DNA from: Bacillus sp. X1(2014)
GTDB taxonomy: Bacteria > Bacillota > Bacilli > Bacillales_B > DSM-18226
DNA length: 64,000 bases
Assembly (NCBI RefSeq): GCF_007678255.1
Contig: NZ_VEED01000008.1
Span: 193,046-257,045, forward strand
Direction: 5' to 3'
A model generated the notes under the pieces. It ran no database searches. It was not told the DNA's origin and saw nothing but the letters and a program-made list of their open reading frames with translations. Below are positions 1 to 8,142 of this stretch, in pieces. Position numbers and translations under genes: made by a program. Position 1 is the first letter of the stretch, and each line of letters begins with the position of its first letter.

Positions 1-895
1 TTTCAAAACAAATCTTTATGCTGCACCTACGCTGGGGATTATTGGTGCTATTTTTATCTTCGTGATAGGTATGTTGTATCTAAACTCCCGTCGTAAAAAG
101 GCAGAAATAGCCGGCGAAGATTATTATAGCTTTGGCACAATAAAAGAAAAACAAATCGACATTGACTTGGACCAAAATGAAAGTAAAGGACGTAAAATCT
201 TAGCATTTGTGCCAGTTGTTCTTGTTGGTGTGTTAAATAAAGTGTTAACTACTTTCATTCCAAAGTGGTATCCGAATGGTTTTGATTTTTCTAAAATTGG
301 ATTAAATTTTCCAAACATTGAAACATCTCAAGTTGTCGGTATTTGGTCAGTTGAAATTGCCCTTATTTTTGGTATTCTTACCACTATTTTATATAATCGT
401 AAACCGATTGTGATGAACTTCAAAGATGGCATGAATATTGGTATTGCAGGTGCATTATTAGCCATCATGAACTCTGCAACAGAATATGGATTCGGTGCAG
501 TAATTTCAAACCTTCCTGGTTTTACAATTGCGAGAGATGGAATCGCAAAATTATTTACGAATCCATTATTAAACGGGGCGGTTACAACCAATGTACTATC
601 TGCCATTTCTGGATCCGCTTCGGCTGGTATCGCCATCTCGCTTGGAATTATGGCAGATAAATATATTGAACTAGCAACCCAATTTGGAATTCCACTTGAA
701 GTAATGCACCGTGTCATTTCCATGGCTTCTGGCGGTATGGATACACTTCCGCATAATGGTGCAGTTATTACCCTGCTTGCAATTACAGGATTAACACATA
801 AGCAATCCTATCGTGATATTTTTGCTGTCACCATTATTAAAACAATCGCAGCCTTCTTCATTATTGCTGTATACTTAGTAACTGGAATTGTTTAA
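1..895 (+). CDS. GntP-family permease, 3' part (5' end outside window)
   Basis: This reading frame is open from base 2, so the gene starts before the window; about 298 C-terminal residues are present. It is a hydrophobic, multi-spanning inner-membrane protein. The C-terminal half holds a Gly/Ala/Ser-rich stretch (GSASAGIAISLGIMADKY) followed by SGGMDTLPHNGAVITLL, which I recognise from the gluconate/H+ symporter (GntP) family, especially the YxjC-like branch found near ketone-body or CoA-transferase genes. The substrate is a small organic acid by family analogy; it cannot be decided without the upstream genes. The gene ends in TAA and is followed by a hairpin at 965-992. Confidence 0.75.
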   Translation, partial: FKTNLYAAPTLGIIGAIFIFVIGMLYLNSRRKKAEIAGEDYYSFGTIKEKQIDIDLDQNESKGRKILAFVPVVLVGVLNKVLTTFIPKWYPNGFDFSKIGLNFPNIETSQVVGIWSVEIALIFGILTTILYNRKPIVMNFKDGMNIGIAGALLAIMNSATEYGFGAVISNLPGFTIARDGIAKLFTNPLLNGAVTTNVLSAISGSASAGIAISLGIMADKYIELATQFGIPLEVMHRVISMASGGMDTLPHNGAVITLLAITGLTHKQSYRDIFAVTIIKTIAAFFIIAVYLVTGIV

Positions 896-964
896 TATAA
901 CAATACTGAAGATATAGTAATGCACTTGGTAATCGATTGGGCATTTAGAATATATATAAGTATA

Positions 965-996
965 GACCCGACTGTAATGGAGCAGTCGGGTCTTGT
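965..996 (+). terminator. Hairpin downstream of the GntP permease gene
   Basis: GACCCGACTG (965-974) pairs perfectly with CAGTCGGGTC (983-992) around an 8-nt loop. The T-run after it is poor, so it may be a weak terminator or a 3'-end processing hairpin. Confidence 0.6.
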
Positions 997-1150
997 GAAT
1001 TTATATCAAAATAAAAACTCTAAATCTCATAAAAATTATAAACAGTAATATTTCTCTAAATTAATATTAGCATTACCAAATATTCCTGTGGTTCAAGAAT
1101 ATACTATAAACATAGAGAGCATGGAATTAGCTGATCTTTTGGAGGAGTAT

Positions 1151-2599
1151 ATGAAAAAATACAGTTTTTTTGGACCTTTGATGGCTGTGGCAGTCCCATA
1201 TTTGATTTTTGAAGCCTTTCATTTAGGGGTAATTAAGGATTTGAATATCCCTTTGCCGAGAGGGCACTTTTATATTGTTAGCCTTGTGTCCATTCTTGCC
1301 AGTATCATTGCGATTTCCGTGGGCGTCGCGGGACGAAGGATTCGAAATATTAAAATAAGTTTTCTATCATTATCATTTTTATCTCTTGGGCTAATGTTTT
1401 CGATTCATGGACTGTCTACTCCTAATTTTATCCTTGGTGTAACCCATTTGCCTGGAATCGCAGCCCAATTAAGCATATTCCTATCTACCATATGGATTTA
1501 TTTATCTTCCATACCTTCAGATCATCCAATCGTTGCGTTGTTTTCAAAAGTGCAGCGGTATCTCCTGCCTATATGGACAGTTCCTTTAATATTTGTTTGT
1601 TTAATATTATTGATGAACCAACATCTCGTTTATTTTCTTCAATTAAATGCAAAACCGTTAAATATCATTATGACTAGTGTAACTATGTTATTAAATGGTG
1701 TAACCATGTTCCGCTATTATCAATCCTACAGGTTTACAAGATTTCCATTGCAACTTGCGATTGTTTATAGCTCAGGCTGGTTATTGGTTTCCCAGCTGAT
1801 TATGGTCAGAGGGGTATTATGGAGTGTTAGTTGGTGGATTTATCATTTTTTATTACTTGCAGCCATGATTGTAATCATCATTGGTTTAGTGAAACAGTAT
1901 GCGGTGAAAGGAACATTAGCGGAGTCAATCCGATCCTTGTTTACAAACGACCCATTTGAAAGAATAACTAACAGCATTGGTCCTAGTGTCAAGGCTCTAG
2001 TGGCGGCAACAGAAAAAAAGGACACTTACACAGCTGGGCATACCTTCAGGGTGACAATGTATGCATTGAAACTTGCCGAAGAGCTTGAATTGAAACCTGA
2101 ACAACTACGTGCCATTGTTCAAGGGGGACTCCTTCATGATGTGGGTAAAATTAGTGTTCCTGATTCAGTTCTAAATAAACCGGGCAAGTTGCAGCCTGAA
2201 GAAAGGGCTCTTATTGAAAGGCATCCTGCCGATGGTTACGAAATGTGCAAAGATCTAGGCTTTATGAAAGAAGAATTGGGTATTATTAGGTCACACCATG
2301 AAAAATGGGATGGAAGCGGGTATCCGGATGGATTAAAAGGGACAAACATTCCATTTTTCGCAAGGATAACGGCGGTTGCCGACGTGTATGATGCACTGAC
2401 TTCGGAACGATCTTATCGGAAGGCTTGGGCTCATAGTGAAGCTTTGAAGTATATTAAAGAAAACAAAGGGATCCATTTTGATCCTCAATGTGTTGACGCA
2501 TGGGAGCGGCTCTGTATCCGCAATCCATCCGTTTATCTATATCCAGCCCAGGCTATTAAAGACCAGCCAACCATTAAGGAAATTTTTTCAATCAAATGA
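1151..2599 (+). CDS. Membrane-bound HD-GYP domain protein, putative cyclic di-GMP phosphodiesterase
   Basis: This 482-residue protein has a hydrophobic N-terminal half with about seven to eight predicted membrane segments (residues 5-265) and a cytoplasmic C-terminal HD-GYP domain (about 285-460). The metal-binding HD pair is in LLHDVGK (His329-Asp330) and the defining motif reads HHEKWDGSGYPDGL, followed by ITAVADVYDALTSERSYR. HD-GYP enzymes hydrolyse c-di-GMP to pGpG/GMP; the membrane part may be a sensor. I chose the ATG at 1151 because GGAGGAG lies just upstream (1141-1147); a GTG at 1088 in the same frame has no good ribosome site. It is convergent with the ohrR-like gene and shares a terminator with it. 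Activity is inferred from intact motifs. Confidence 0.85.
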   Translation: MKKYSFFGPLMAVAVPYLIFEAFHLGVIKDLNIPLPRGHFYIVSLVSILASIIAISVGVAGRRIRNIKISFLSLSFLSLGLMFSIHGLSTPNFILGVTHLPGIAAQLSIFLSTIWIYLSSIPSDHPIVALFSKVQRYLLPIWTVPLIFVCLILLMNQHLVYFLQLNAKPLNIIMTSVTMLLNGVTMFRYYQSYRFTRFPLQLAIVYSSGWLLVSQLIMVRGVLWSVSWWIYHFLLLAAMIVIIIGLVKQYAVKGTLAESIRSLFTNDPFERITNSIGPSVKALVAATEKKDTYTAGHTFRVTMYALKLAEELELKPEQLRAIVQGGLLHDVGKISVPDSVLNKPGKLQPEERALIERHPADGYEMCKDLGFMKEELGIIRSHHEKWDGSGYPDGLKGTNIPFFARITAVADVYDALTSERSYRKAWAHSEALKYIKENKGIHFDPQCVDAWERLCIRNPSVYLYPAQAIKDQPTIKEIFSIK

Positions 2600-2610
2600 A
2601 AATAGAACAA

Positions 2611-2643
2611 AAAACAACACTGGAAACTTAAGTGTTGTTTTTT
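2611..2643. terminator. Bidirectional terminator between HD-GYP and MarR genes
   Basis: AAAACAACACT (2611-2621) pairs with AGTGTTGTTTT (2631-2641), with A-rich and T-rich flanks that give a U-tract on either strand. It serves both convergent genes. Confidence 0.8.
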
Positions 2644-2654
2644 TGTATGTGGAT

Positions 2655-3101
2655 TTATTTATTGGCAACGTTCTCGATCTTCAACTTACTATGCAATTGA
2701 TTCAGCCGTTCCATCAATTGTTTATATTCCTCAAGTTCAATATGACAGGATTGTATTTTGTCACTGATTGTATTTGTTATAGCCTGCTTTTCTTCAAGAG
2801 CTTTCTTTTCTAAGTAAATAAAGACCCTTCGTTCATCTTCTGTTGAACGTTCTTTTCGTAGCCAACCATTTGCCTCCATTCTTGTAAGCATTGGAGTCAA
2901 TGTTCCAGTCCCTAGACTCAATTTTTCTCCTATGTTTTTGACCGAAACACCATCCTTTTCCCATAATGCTAATAGAACCAAGTATTGAGGGTAGGTTAAG
3001 CCGTATGGTTGAAGTGCACTGGTGTATAATTTATTGAATTCACTTGCTGTTTCGTACACAGCAAAGCATAGTTGGTTTTTTAGTACCATGAAGTCTTCCA
3101 A
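2655..3101 (-). CDS. ohrR: OhrR-like MarR-family peroxide-sensing repressor
   Basis: About 148 residues with a MarR-type winged helix (LTYPQYLVLLALWEKDGVSV through GTGTLTPMLTRMEANGWL, then the wing RSTEDERRVFIYL). The N-terminal NQLCFAVYE carries the single reactive cysteine typical of OhrR proteins that sense organic hydroperoxides. It lies 14-24 nt downstream of the glutathione peroxidase gene on the same strand, so the two probably form a gpx-ohrR operon and OhrR may control its own operon. Start choice: the sequence AAGGTGATC, an excellent anti-SD match, sits 6 nt before a TTG at 3101; a GTG at 3110 lies inside that site and an ATG at 3089 is also possible. The cysteine would be residue 12, 15 or 8 respectively. 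Confidence 0.8.
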   Translation of the reverse strand: MEDFMVLKNQLCFAVYETASEFNKLYTSALQPYGLTYPQYLVLLALWEKDGVSVKNIGEKLSLGTGTLTPMLTRMEANGWLRKERSTEDERRVFIYLEKKALEEKQAITNTISDKIQSCHIELEEYKQLMERLNQLHSKLKIENVANK

Positions 3102-3124
3102 GATGATCACCTTACTTTAAATAA

Positions 3125-3604
3125 TTATGACAATAATTTTTTAATATCTTTCTCAATCCTGCTTGGTTCAGTCGTAGGTGCATAGCGTTCAATTACCTGA
3201 CCATTAGAGTCGACCAGAAATTTTGTAAAATTCCATTTTATATTTTTAGTAAGTGTTCCTGGCTTTTGGTTTTTTAAATAAGTAAATAGCGGATCGGCAT
3301 TAGCTCCATTTACATCAATTTTTGCAAATATTGGAAAGGTTACACCGTAATTTAATTGGCAAAACTGTGTGGTTTCTTCAATATCAGCGAATTCTTGGTT
3401 GTTGAATTGATCACATGGAAAGCCTAAAATCTCCAAGCCATCCTCATTGTATTTTTCATATAATTCCTGAAGTCCTTTGAATTGGGGTGTCAAACCACAT
3501 TTACTGGCAGTATTTACAATCAGTAATGGTTTACCCTCGTAATCCATTATTGATTTTTCCTTACCATTTGTCATTTTTACATTAAAGTCATAAACTGTTG
3601 TCAT
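3125..3604 (-). CDS. gpx: Glutathione peroxidase-family thiol peroxidase (BsaA/Gpx)
   Basis: This 159-residue cytosolic peroxidase reduces hydroperoxides; bacterial and plant members of this cysteine type normally use thioredoxin rather than glutathione. The catalytic tetrad is visible: Cys36 (NTASKCGLT), Gln70 (CDQFNNQE), Trp124 and Asn125 (WNFTKFLV). Cys82 (QFCQLNYGVTFPIF) matches the resolving cysteine of the thioredoxin-dependent subgroup. The ATG at 3604 is preceded by GGGGGAAG. It is the first gene of a likely two-gene operon with the OhrR-like repressor and has a strong promoter at 3663-3691. Confidence 0.9.
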   Translation of the reverse strand: MTTVYDFNVKMTNGKEKSIMDYEGKPLLIVNTASKCGLTPQFKGLQELYEKYNEDGLEILGFPCDQFNNQEFADIEETTQFCQLNYGVTFPIFAKIDVNGANADPLFTYLKNQKPGTLTKNIKWNFTKFLVDSNGQVIERYAPTTEPSRIEKDIKKLLS

Positions 3605-3654
3605 TTAACTTCCCCCTTAATAAATGAATATATTTGTTTGAAACTAAGTCGCCT

Positions 3655-3691
3655 ACGATTTAATCTTACACGATTTAACTGATTGTGGCAA
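3655..3691 (-). promoter_or_regulatory. SigA-type promoter of gpx-ohrR with a direct repeat over the -10
   Basis: On the minus strand TTGCCA (3686-3691) and TAAGAT (3663-3668) are separated by exactly 17 nt. TTAAATCGT occurs twice as a direct repeat, 15 nt apart (3655-3663 and 3670-3678), bracketing the -10. Such a placement fits an operator, but it is not the usual OhrR palindrome (TACAATT-AATTGTA), so the regulator is open. Confidence 0.6.
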
Positions 3692-3768
3692 GTTTAAAGA
3701 TATTATATATGGGTTGGATATCCTGAAATAGAAAAGAGAACGATAAGGATAAAAAGGAGGTCTTTTAG

Positions 3769-3993
3769 ATGGGATTCAATTTTTCTAATGGCAGGAATGG
3801 AGAAAAGGAAGTACTTAAAGATGTTCTTGCGGATGCAATTGAAACAGAAGAAGATTTAATGCGGACTTATCTTATAACCGCCGAGCGAATTCATGATGAT
3901 GATGAACTAAAGGAGCGTCTCGAGAATTTCGCAGAAGGAAACGCCAAACGAACCAAGCAGCTGATTGATGAACTGAATGAGAACAAGGAATAG
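3769..3993 (+). CDS. Small acidic helical protein of unknown function
   Basis: 74 residues with a strong ribosome site (AAAAGGAGGTC) before the ATG. After a short Gly/Asn-rich start it is predicted to form two amphipathic helices: one rich in Glu (VLADAIETEEDLMRTYLITA) and one rich in Glu/Lys. The pattern of a helix with EE followed by DELKERLENFAEG resembles half of a ferritin-like four-helix bundle, as seen in rubrerythrin-type stress proteins, but there are too few ligands to claim metal binding. It is monocistronic, followed by a terminator at 4003-4037. Real gene very likely, function unknown. Confidence 0.65.
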   Translation: MGFNFSNGRNGEKEVLKDVLADAIETEEDLMRTYLITAERIHDDDELKERLENFAEGNAKRTKQLIDELNENKE

Positions 3994-4002
3994 TAAACTA
4001 GA

Positions 4003-4037
4003 GCTCATCTAGGACAGACCAAGATGGGCCATTTTTT
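4003..4037 (+). terminator. Rho-independent terminator after the 74-residue protein gene
   Basis: GCTCATCT (4003-4010) pairs with AGATGGGC (4022-4029; one G-U pair) across an 11-nt loop and is followed by six Ts. It covers the first possible ATG (4024) of the next reading frame, which argues against that start. Confidence 0.65.
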
Positions 4038-4140
4038 ACCTACATATCTTGTCACTTATTACCGCTTTTATCCAATCATAACCTCCTTGTTATTAAAGCA
4101 AAATAAGATGGTTCACTTATTCATTCCAAAGGAGTTGGTT

Positions 4141-4554
4141 GTGTTGAAATGGCATAAAACGATCCTATCAATGATACAACAGCGTCAAGATAAAAAGGTA
4201 GCCTTAGCTGTTGACACTTCCACGAATGAAGCCCCAAGCATTTTAATCAATAACATAGTAAAACTGTTTGAACAAGTTAAACCGGATACTATATTAGTCC
4301 AAGCAGATTTTAAAATTAGGAGTACGGCCCCCATTAAAAGTGATACAATTAAATACCATACACATGGGAAATCTTCATATACTTTGGTACTTGAGTGGGC
4401 AAAAGAAGAGAATGTTGATACACTGTTTTACATTACAGATGTAACTGGTTTTATTTCTGAAGAGATTGAAAATGTTAGCTATGAAATGATATGGCTTGTA
4501 CCGGGTGCTATTTTGCCAAGAGTTCCGTTTGGTAAAGCAATTAAGGTAGCATAA
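4141..4554 (+). CDS. VWA-like (DUF2201-type) domain protein, short form
   Basis: The frame is open from 4024 (176 residues), but the ATG there lies in the stem of the previous terminator, while a GTG at 4141 has AAAGGAG six nt upstream, giving 137 residues. The protein resembles the C-terminal VWA-like domain of putative metallopeptidases (COG3864): KVALAVDTSTNE replaces the metal-site DTSGS, then a central strand with VQADFKIR, the HTHGKSSYTLVLEWAKE segment where the family has a Gly-rich GGTD loop, LFYITDVTGF, and a closing VPFGKAIKV. The usual N-terminal peptidase-like part is missing, and the metal site is altered (Asn for Ser, no clean GGT). It may be a remnant or a stand-alone adaptor. 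Family assignment is from remembered motif order. Confidence 0.5.
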   Translation: MLKWHKTILSMIQQRQDKKVALAVDTSTNEAPSILINNIVKLFEQVKPDTILVQADFKIRSTAPIKSDTIKYHTHGKSSYTLVLEWAKEENVDTLFYITDVTGFISEEIENVSYEMIWLVPGAILPRVPFGKAIKVA

Positions 4555-4561
4555 AAAAGAA

Positions 4562-4584
4562 ATCCCTCACCTACAAGTGGGGGA
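4562..4584 (+). terminator. Hairpin after the VWA-like gene
   Basis: TCCCTCAC pairs with GTGGGGGA around a short loop (CTACAA region) directly after the stop codon. There is no clear T-run, so termination is uncertain. Confidence 0.4.
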
Positions 4585-4609
4585 TGACCTCATTTGATTG
4601 GAGTATTCA

Positions 4610-5218
4610 ATGAAGGAATATTATTATGATAAATTAATGGGAATAAAAACAGGTGGGGACCAAAAAGGATTTCATAAGTCATTCCATTACCATCGTTATG
4701 AGCCCACTCCTTATAGTGCGCTCGAAGAATTATTTACTTATTATAAAATTAACAGCAATGATCGAATCGTTGACTTTGGGTGTGGTAAAGGACGATTAAA
4801 CTTCTTTATCCATTATCATTTTCATACAACGGTAATTGGAATTGAAATGAATAAAGATTTTTATCAGGAAGCAATTGAAAATCGAAAAAAATATAATAAA
4901 ACAACTCACTCTAATAATGATAATATTTTTTTTCATTGTTGTCTTGCCGAAGAATATCAAATTGAGTCATTAGATAATCGATTTTATTTTTTTAATCCCT
5001 TTTCCATTCAAATTTTTATGAAAACCATTAATAATATCTTATTTTCGGTTGAAAATGGAAAACGGGATGTTGAAATTATATTATATTATCCATCAGAGGA
5101 TTATATTTATTATTTAGAAAATGACACCATGTTTGAGTTAAAAAAAGAAATTATACTCCCTTACGTTCATGAACATAACCAAAATGAGCGATTTTTAATC
5201 TATCGATTAACCATATAG
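4610..5218 (+). CDS. Class I SAM-dependent methyltransferase
   Basis: 202 residues with a Rossmann-type SAM-binding motif I, RIVDFGCGKGRLNFFIHYHF (about residues 57-76), an acidic post-I residue in VIGIEMNKDFYQEA, and FFNPFSIQIF at the position of motif IV, where other families have DPPY or NPPF. The acceptor substrate is unknown. The ATG at 4610 has TTGGAG six nt upstream; a TTG at 4598 overlaps that site. The 3' end overlaps the 3' end of the convergent UvrC-like gene by 19 nt. Confidence 0.75.
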   Translation: MKEYYYDKLMGIKTGGDQKGFHKSFHYHRYEPTPYSALEELFTYYKINSNDRIVDFGCGKGRLNFFIHYHFHTTVIGIEMNKDFYQEAIENRKKYNKTTHSNNDNIFFHCCLAEEYQIESLDNRFYFFNPFSIQIFMKTINNILFSVENGKRDVEIILYYPSEDYIYYLENDTMFELKKEIILPYVHEHNQNERFLIYRLTI

Positions 5219-6279
5219 GTTTGAATTAACTTGTATATTTCATCGTCTAAGTGGTTGGAGGGGTTATGAAGTAATTGTTCCGGAATGATAAAATAACTGC
5301 AGTTGCTGCTGTTTAAATAGCTATAAATGATTTGTGCAAAGTCAATCTCTTCTCTGCTGATTTTTTTAATGGGGTTGTCATCAATCCTTATAAAAGCAGC
5401 TAAAATATTGGACTTGATTATTTTGTGGACCGATTCAATCTCAGAGGATTTGAATTTTTCACTGTAGATTATATTGTTTTTCTTAATAAGGAATAGTTTG
5501 AAAGACTGGCCCTTTAACGGTTCAATAACAGCTATATTTTTATTGCTTTCCGTAAATTCAATCACTTTTTCTTTATGAAGGAGGGAGTGGATTGCCTCCA
5601 AGGTATCTCTGTATTTCCCCGCAATTTCAAAATCGAACTTTTCAGAGGCCACTATCATTTTTTGTTCCATTTCACTGAGGAGACTTAAATCTATGCCTTG
5701 TAGCAATGCAGGGATTTTGTTTATTCTTTCATTATACGTATGGAGAGCTGCCCCTCCCATACACATCCCTAGACATAAACCCAAGGAATAGTTTAAACAT
5801 GGAGTTTTCTTGTTAGAAGGGCTGCTGCAGTTCACCTTATAGAAGTCTTTCATTCCTATAAGCGCCTTTTCTACAATGTTTTTGCTTTTATATGGGCCAA
5901 AATAAAGACTTTCTGGCTTTTCTGCGTCTTTACAAATTTCCATTCTTTGGTAATCTTCATCCTTGTGAATTCTGATGTAGACATAGGATTGAGGATTTTT
6001 CATCATCCGATTAAAAATAGGTTTAATTTCTTTGATTAGTTTACATTCGAGCATGAAGGCTTCAAATTCTGTATCAGTAAGAATATAGTCAAAATCCTTT
6101 AAGCTGGCTTTCAGCTTAATGATTTTTTGTGTATGGGCTTTTGAATTTTGGAAGTATGACCGCACACGATTCTTAAGATTTTTTGCCTTTCCCACATAAA
6201 TGATTTGTCCGTTGGAGTCTTTCATTAAATACACTCCGGGGGAAGAGGGAAGGTGTTTCGCTTTATCCTTTAAATACAT
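5200..6279 (-). CDS. UvrC-like GIY-YIG nuclease without the C-terminal endonuclease half
   Basis: 359 residues. The N-terminal GIY-YIG domain (residues 10-90) has GVYLMK, IIYVGKAKNLKNRVRSYF with the catalytic Arg, and the catalytic Glu in TEFEAFMLECKLI. It is followed by the UvrC cysteine region (CLNYSLGLCLGMC, ligands for an Fe-S cluster in UvrC) and a UvrB-interacting UVR motif (KFDFEIAGKYRDTLEAI). UvrC proper is about 600 residues with an RNase H-like domain and helix-hairpin-helix; both are absent. It would therefore cut only on the 3' side, like E. coli Cho. The start is the ATG at 6279 with GGAGGT six nt upstream. The main uvrC presumably lies elsewhere. Confidence 0.8.
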   Translation of the reverse strand: MYLKDKAKHLPSSPGVYLMKDSNGQIIYVGKAKNLKNRVRSYFQNSKAHTQKIIKLKASLKDFDYILTDTEFEAFMLECKLIKEIKPIFNRMMKNPQSYVYIRIHKDEDYQRMEICKDAEKPESLYFGPYKSKNIVEKALIGMKDFYKVNCSSPSNKKTPCLNYSLGLCLGMCMGGAALHTYNERINKIPALLQGIDLSLLSEMEQKMIVASEKFDFEIAGKYRDTLEAIHSLLHKEKVIEFTESNKNIAVIEPLKGQSFKLFLIKKNNIIYSEKFKSSEIESVHKIIKSNILAAFIRIDDNPIKKISREEIDFAQIIYSYLNSSNCSYFIIPEQLLHNPSNHLDDEIYKLIQTYMVNR

Positions 6280-6314
6280 ATGTATACCTCCAATCACTAT
6301 TTATATCTTATCAC

Positions 6315-6377
6315 AAAAAAAGGTGCCGAGCCTTCATCATCCATTAACAAGGGATGAGAAGGCCAGGCACTTTTTTT
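6315..6377 (-). terminator. Terminator of the POT transporter gene with GGTGCC/GGCACC tips
   Basis: A long interrupted stem (GGTGCC-GAGCCTTC against GAAGGC-CAGGCAC) is flanked by A7 and T7. On the minus strand this gives a U-tract after the stem. The tips share the GGTGCC..GGCACC motif seen also at 9483-9539. Confidence 0.75.
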
Positions 6378-6379
6378 AA

Positions 6380-7864
6380 TTATTTTATCCCTTTCATGAA
6401 TCCTTGGATCTTAGGTGATAACATTAATAGGATAATACCTAGGGCGATGGACGCGCCGCCAATCACACCAAAGTAGGTCATTTCTGTTTCAGGGGTGTAG
6501 AATTTAACAACTTGTGCATTCAATGCCTGTGCAGCAGCACTTGCTAGGAACCATAAGCTCATTGTTTGTGCTGAGAAGGCTGCAGGTGCTAATTTAGTTG
6601 TTGCTGATAATCCTACCGGTGATAAACATAACTCACCAAATACAACGATTAAATAACTAAGAACAAGCCACAGAGGACTTACTAATGAATCCGTTCCGCC
6701 AAGATAAGCCGGAATAAGAATAACTAGGAATGATAAACCAGCAAATAATAATGATAATGAGAACTTTTGTGGTATCGATGGCTGACGCTTTCCTAATTTA
6801 ACCCAGATCCAAGCAAATACTGGGGCAAAGATGATAATGAATAATGGGTTTAAAGATTGGAACCATGCTGGTGAAATCTTAATTCCTAACCAATTTAATT
6901 GAGTGCGCTTATCTGCATAATTTGCGAGGATGGTTGAGCCTTGTTCTTGAATGGCCCAGAACATAACCGCTGCAATAAATAATGGAATATAAGCAATAAT
7001 TCTTGAACGTTCAACGGCAGTAGTTTTAGGACTGCGGTACATGACAACGAAGTAAATCGTTGGGATTAAGATACCAAGGAAAGTGACAATATTAATAAAG
7101 CTAGCAAAAGTTAACAGACCGTTTGGAATTAATACGGCACATACAACAGCAAGAATAATAACTGCTAGTCCAATAATGGTGAAAACCTTTTTCTTTTCTG
7201 CAGGAGCCAGTGGATTCGCAACCATCGTTCCAGCAAGACCAAGATTTTTTTTCTTTGTTACACTAAACACGACTAATCCTAAGAACATACCTACTGCTGC
7301 AATCGAAAAACCGATGTGGAAGTTGCTTATTGACCCAACGATTAATGGAGATATGAATGCACCTAGGTTAATACTCATGTAGTAAATAGTAAAACCTGCA
7401 TCACGACGTTCGTCCTTTTCGCTGTATAATTCACCTACAGCAGAAGAAACATTCGGTTTAAGCAAACCAGTACCTAGGACAATTAATACCATGGATACAA
7501 AGAACATAGCAACACTGCCAGGAACAGCAAGCGCTATATGTCCAAACATAATTAAGATTCCACCGTAGAACACGGCTTTCGAAGAACCGAAGATCCGGTC
7601 AGCCAACCAGCCGCCAATGATTCCTGACATATAAACAAGTGATCCGTAAATGGACATGATCGAAAGTGCGAGATTTTGATCAATGCCCAATCCACCTTTA
7701 GAAACTTCATAATACATATAAAAAACGAGGATGGCTCTCATTCCATAGTACGAGAATCGCTCCCAGAATTCAGTAAAGAAAAGGGTAGATAGTCCCTTAG
7801 GATGTCCGAAAAATCCCGTTTGAGGTACACTATCCACAATTTTCTGTCTATTGATGTTTGACAT
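6380..7864 (-). CDS. dtpT: Proton-dependent di-/tripeptide transporter, POT/PTR family
   Basis: 494 residues, major-facilitator fold with about 14 membrane segments. It takes up di- and tripeptides with protons. The family signature is seen near the N-terminus (FFTEFWERFSYYGMRAIL, containing the ExxERF proton-coupling motif) and in the fourth and fifth helices (GTGLLKPNVSSAVGELY and the later GFTIYYMSINLGAF). FGELCLSPVGLSATTKLAP is also typical. Related to B. subtilis YclF and lactococcal DtpT. The gene is monocistronic: it has its own promoter (7891-7920), a GGAGGTAATAAC ribosome site and a strong terminator. Confidence 0.9.
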   Translation of the reverse strand: MSNINRQKIVDSVPQTGFFGHPKGLSTLFFTEFWERFSYYGMRAILVFYMYYEVSKGGLGIDQNLALSIMSIYGSLVYMSGIIGGWLADRIFGSSKAVFYGGILIMFGHIALAVPGSVAMFFVSMVLIVLGTGLLKPNVSSAVGELYSEKDERRDAGFTIYYMSINLGAFISPLIVGSISNFHIGFSIAAVGMFLGLVVFSVTKKKNLGLAGTMVANPLAPAEKKKVFTIIGLAVIILAVVCAVLIPNGLLTFASFINIVTFLGILIPTIYFVVMYRSPKTTAVERSRIIAYIPLFIAAVMFWAIQEQGSTILANYADKRTQLNWLGIKISPAWFQSLNPLFIIIFAPVFAWIWVKLGKRQPSIPQKFSLSLLFAGLSFLVILIPAYLGGTDSLVSPLWLVLSYLIVVFGELCLSPVGLSATTKLAPAAFSAQTMSLWFLASAAAQALNAQVVKFYTPETEMTYFGVIGGASIALGIILLMLSPKIQGFMKGIK

Positions 7865-7890
7865 GTTATTACCTCCCTCTATATTATATT

Positions 7891-7920
7891 ATAATACTTT
7901 CTGAAGTTTTGAATTGTCAA
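7891..7920 (-). promoter_or_regulatory. SigA-type promoter of the POT transporter gene
   Basis: On the minus strand a perfect TTGACA (7915-7920) is followed 18 nt later by TATTAT (7891-7896), within an AT-rich run, 27 nt before the start codon. Confidence 0.65.
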
Positions 7921-8142
7921 AAACATTTTTTAGTAAAAGAAGTTAAAGAAGGTTGTAAACGTTGACAATACTGAATTTTAACTAATTTAGATCGAAAAAG
8001 AAAGTTTTTTTAAAATAATAAATACATTCAGAGAAGAGGGACTTTTCACTCTACTAGAGTGATAGATAATTCTTATCTTTAATTTTGGTTTAAAAAGAGC
8101 AATCTATTCTTATAAGAAATCATCCATTACGAAAGGCGAATT

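Noticed and set aside
328..723. Long antisense frame within the GntP permease gene
   Set aside because: Mirror frame of a membrane-protein gene; such antisense frames recur under other long genes here (for example 20599-21009 and 28145-28498) and carry no ribosome sites.
2478..2813. 111-codon frame spanning the HD-GYP 3' end and the terminator
   Set aside because: It reads through the terminator into antisense of the MarR gene.
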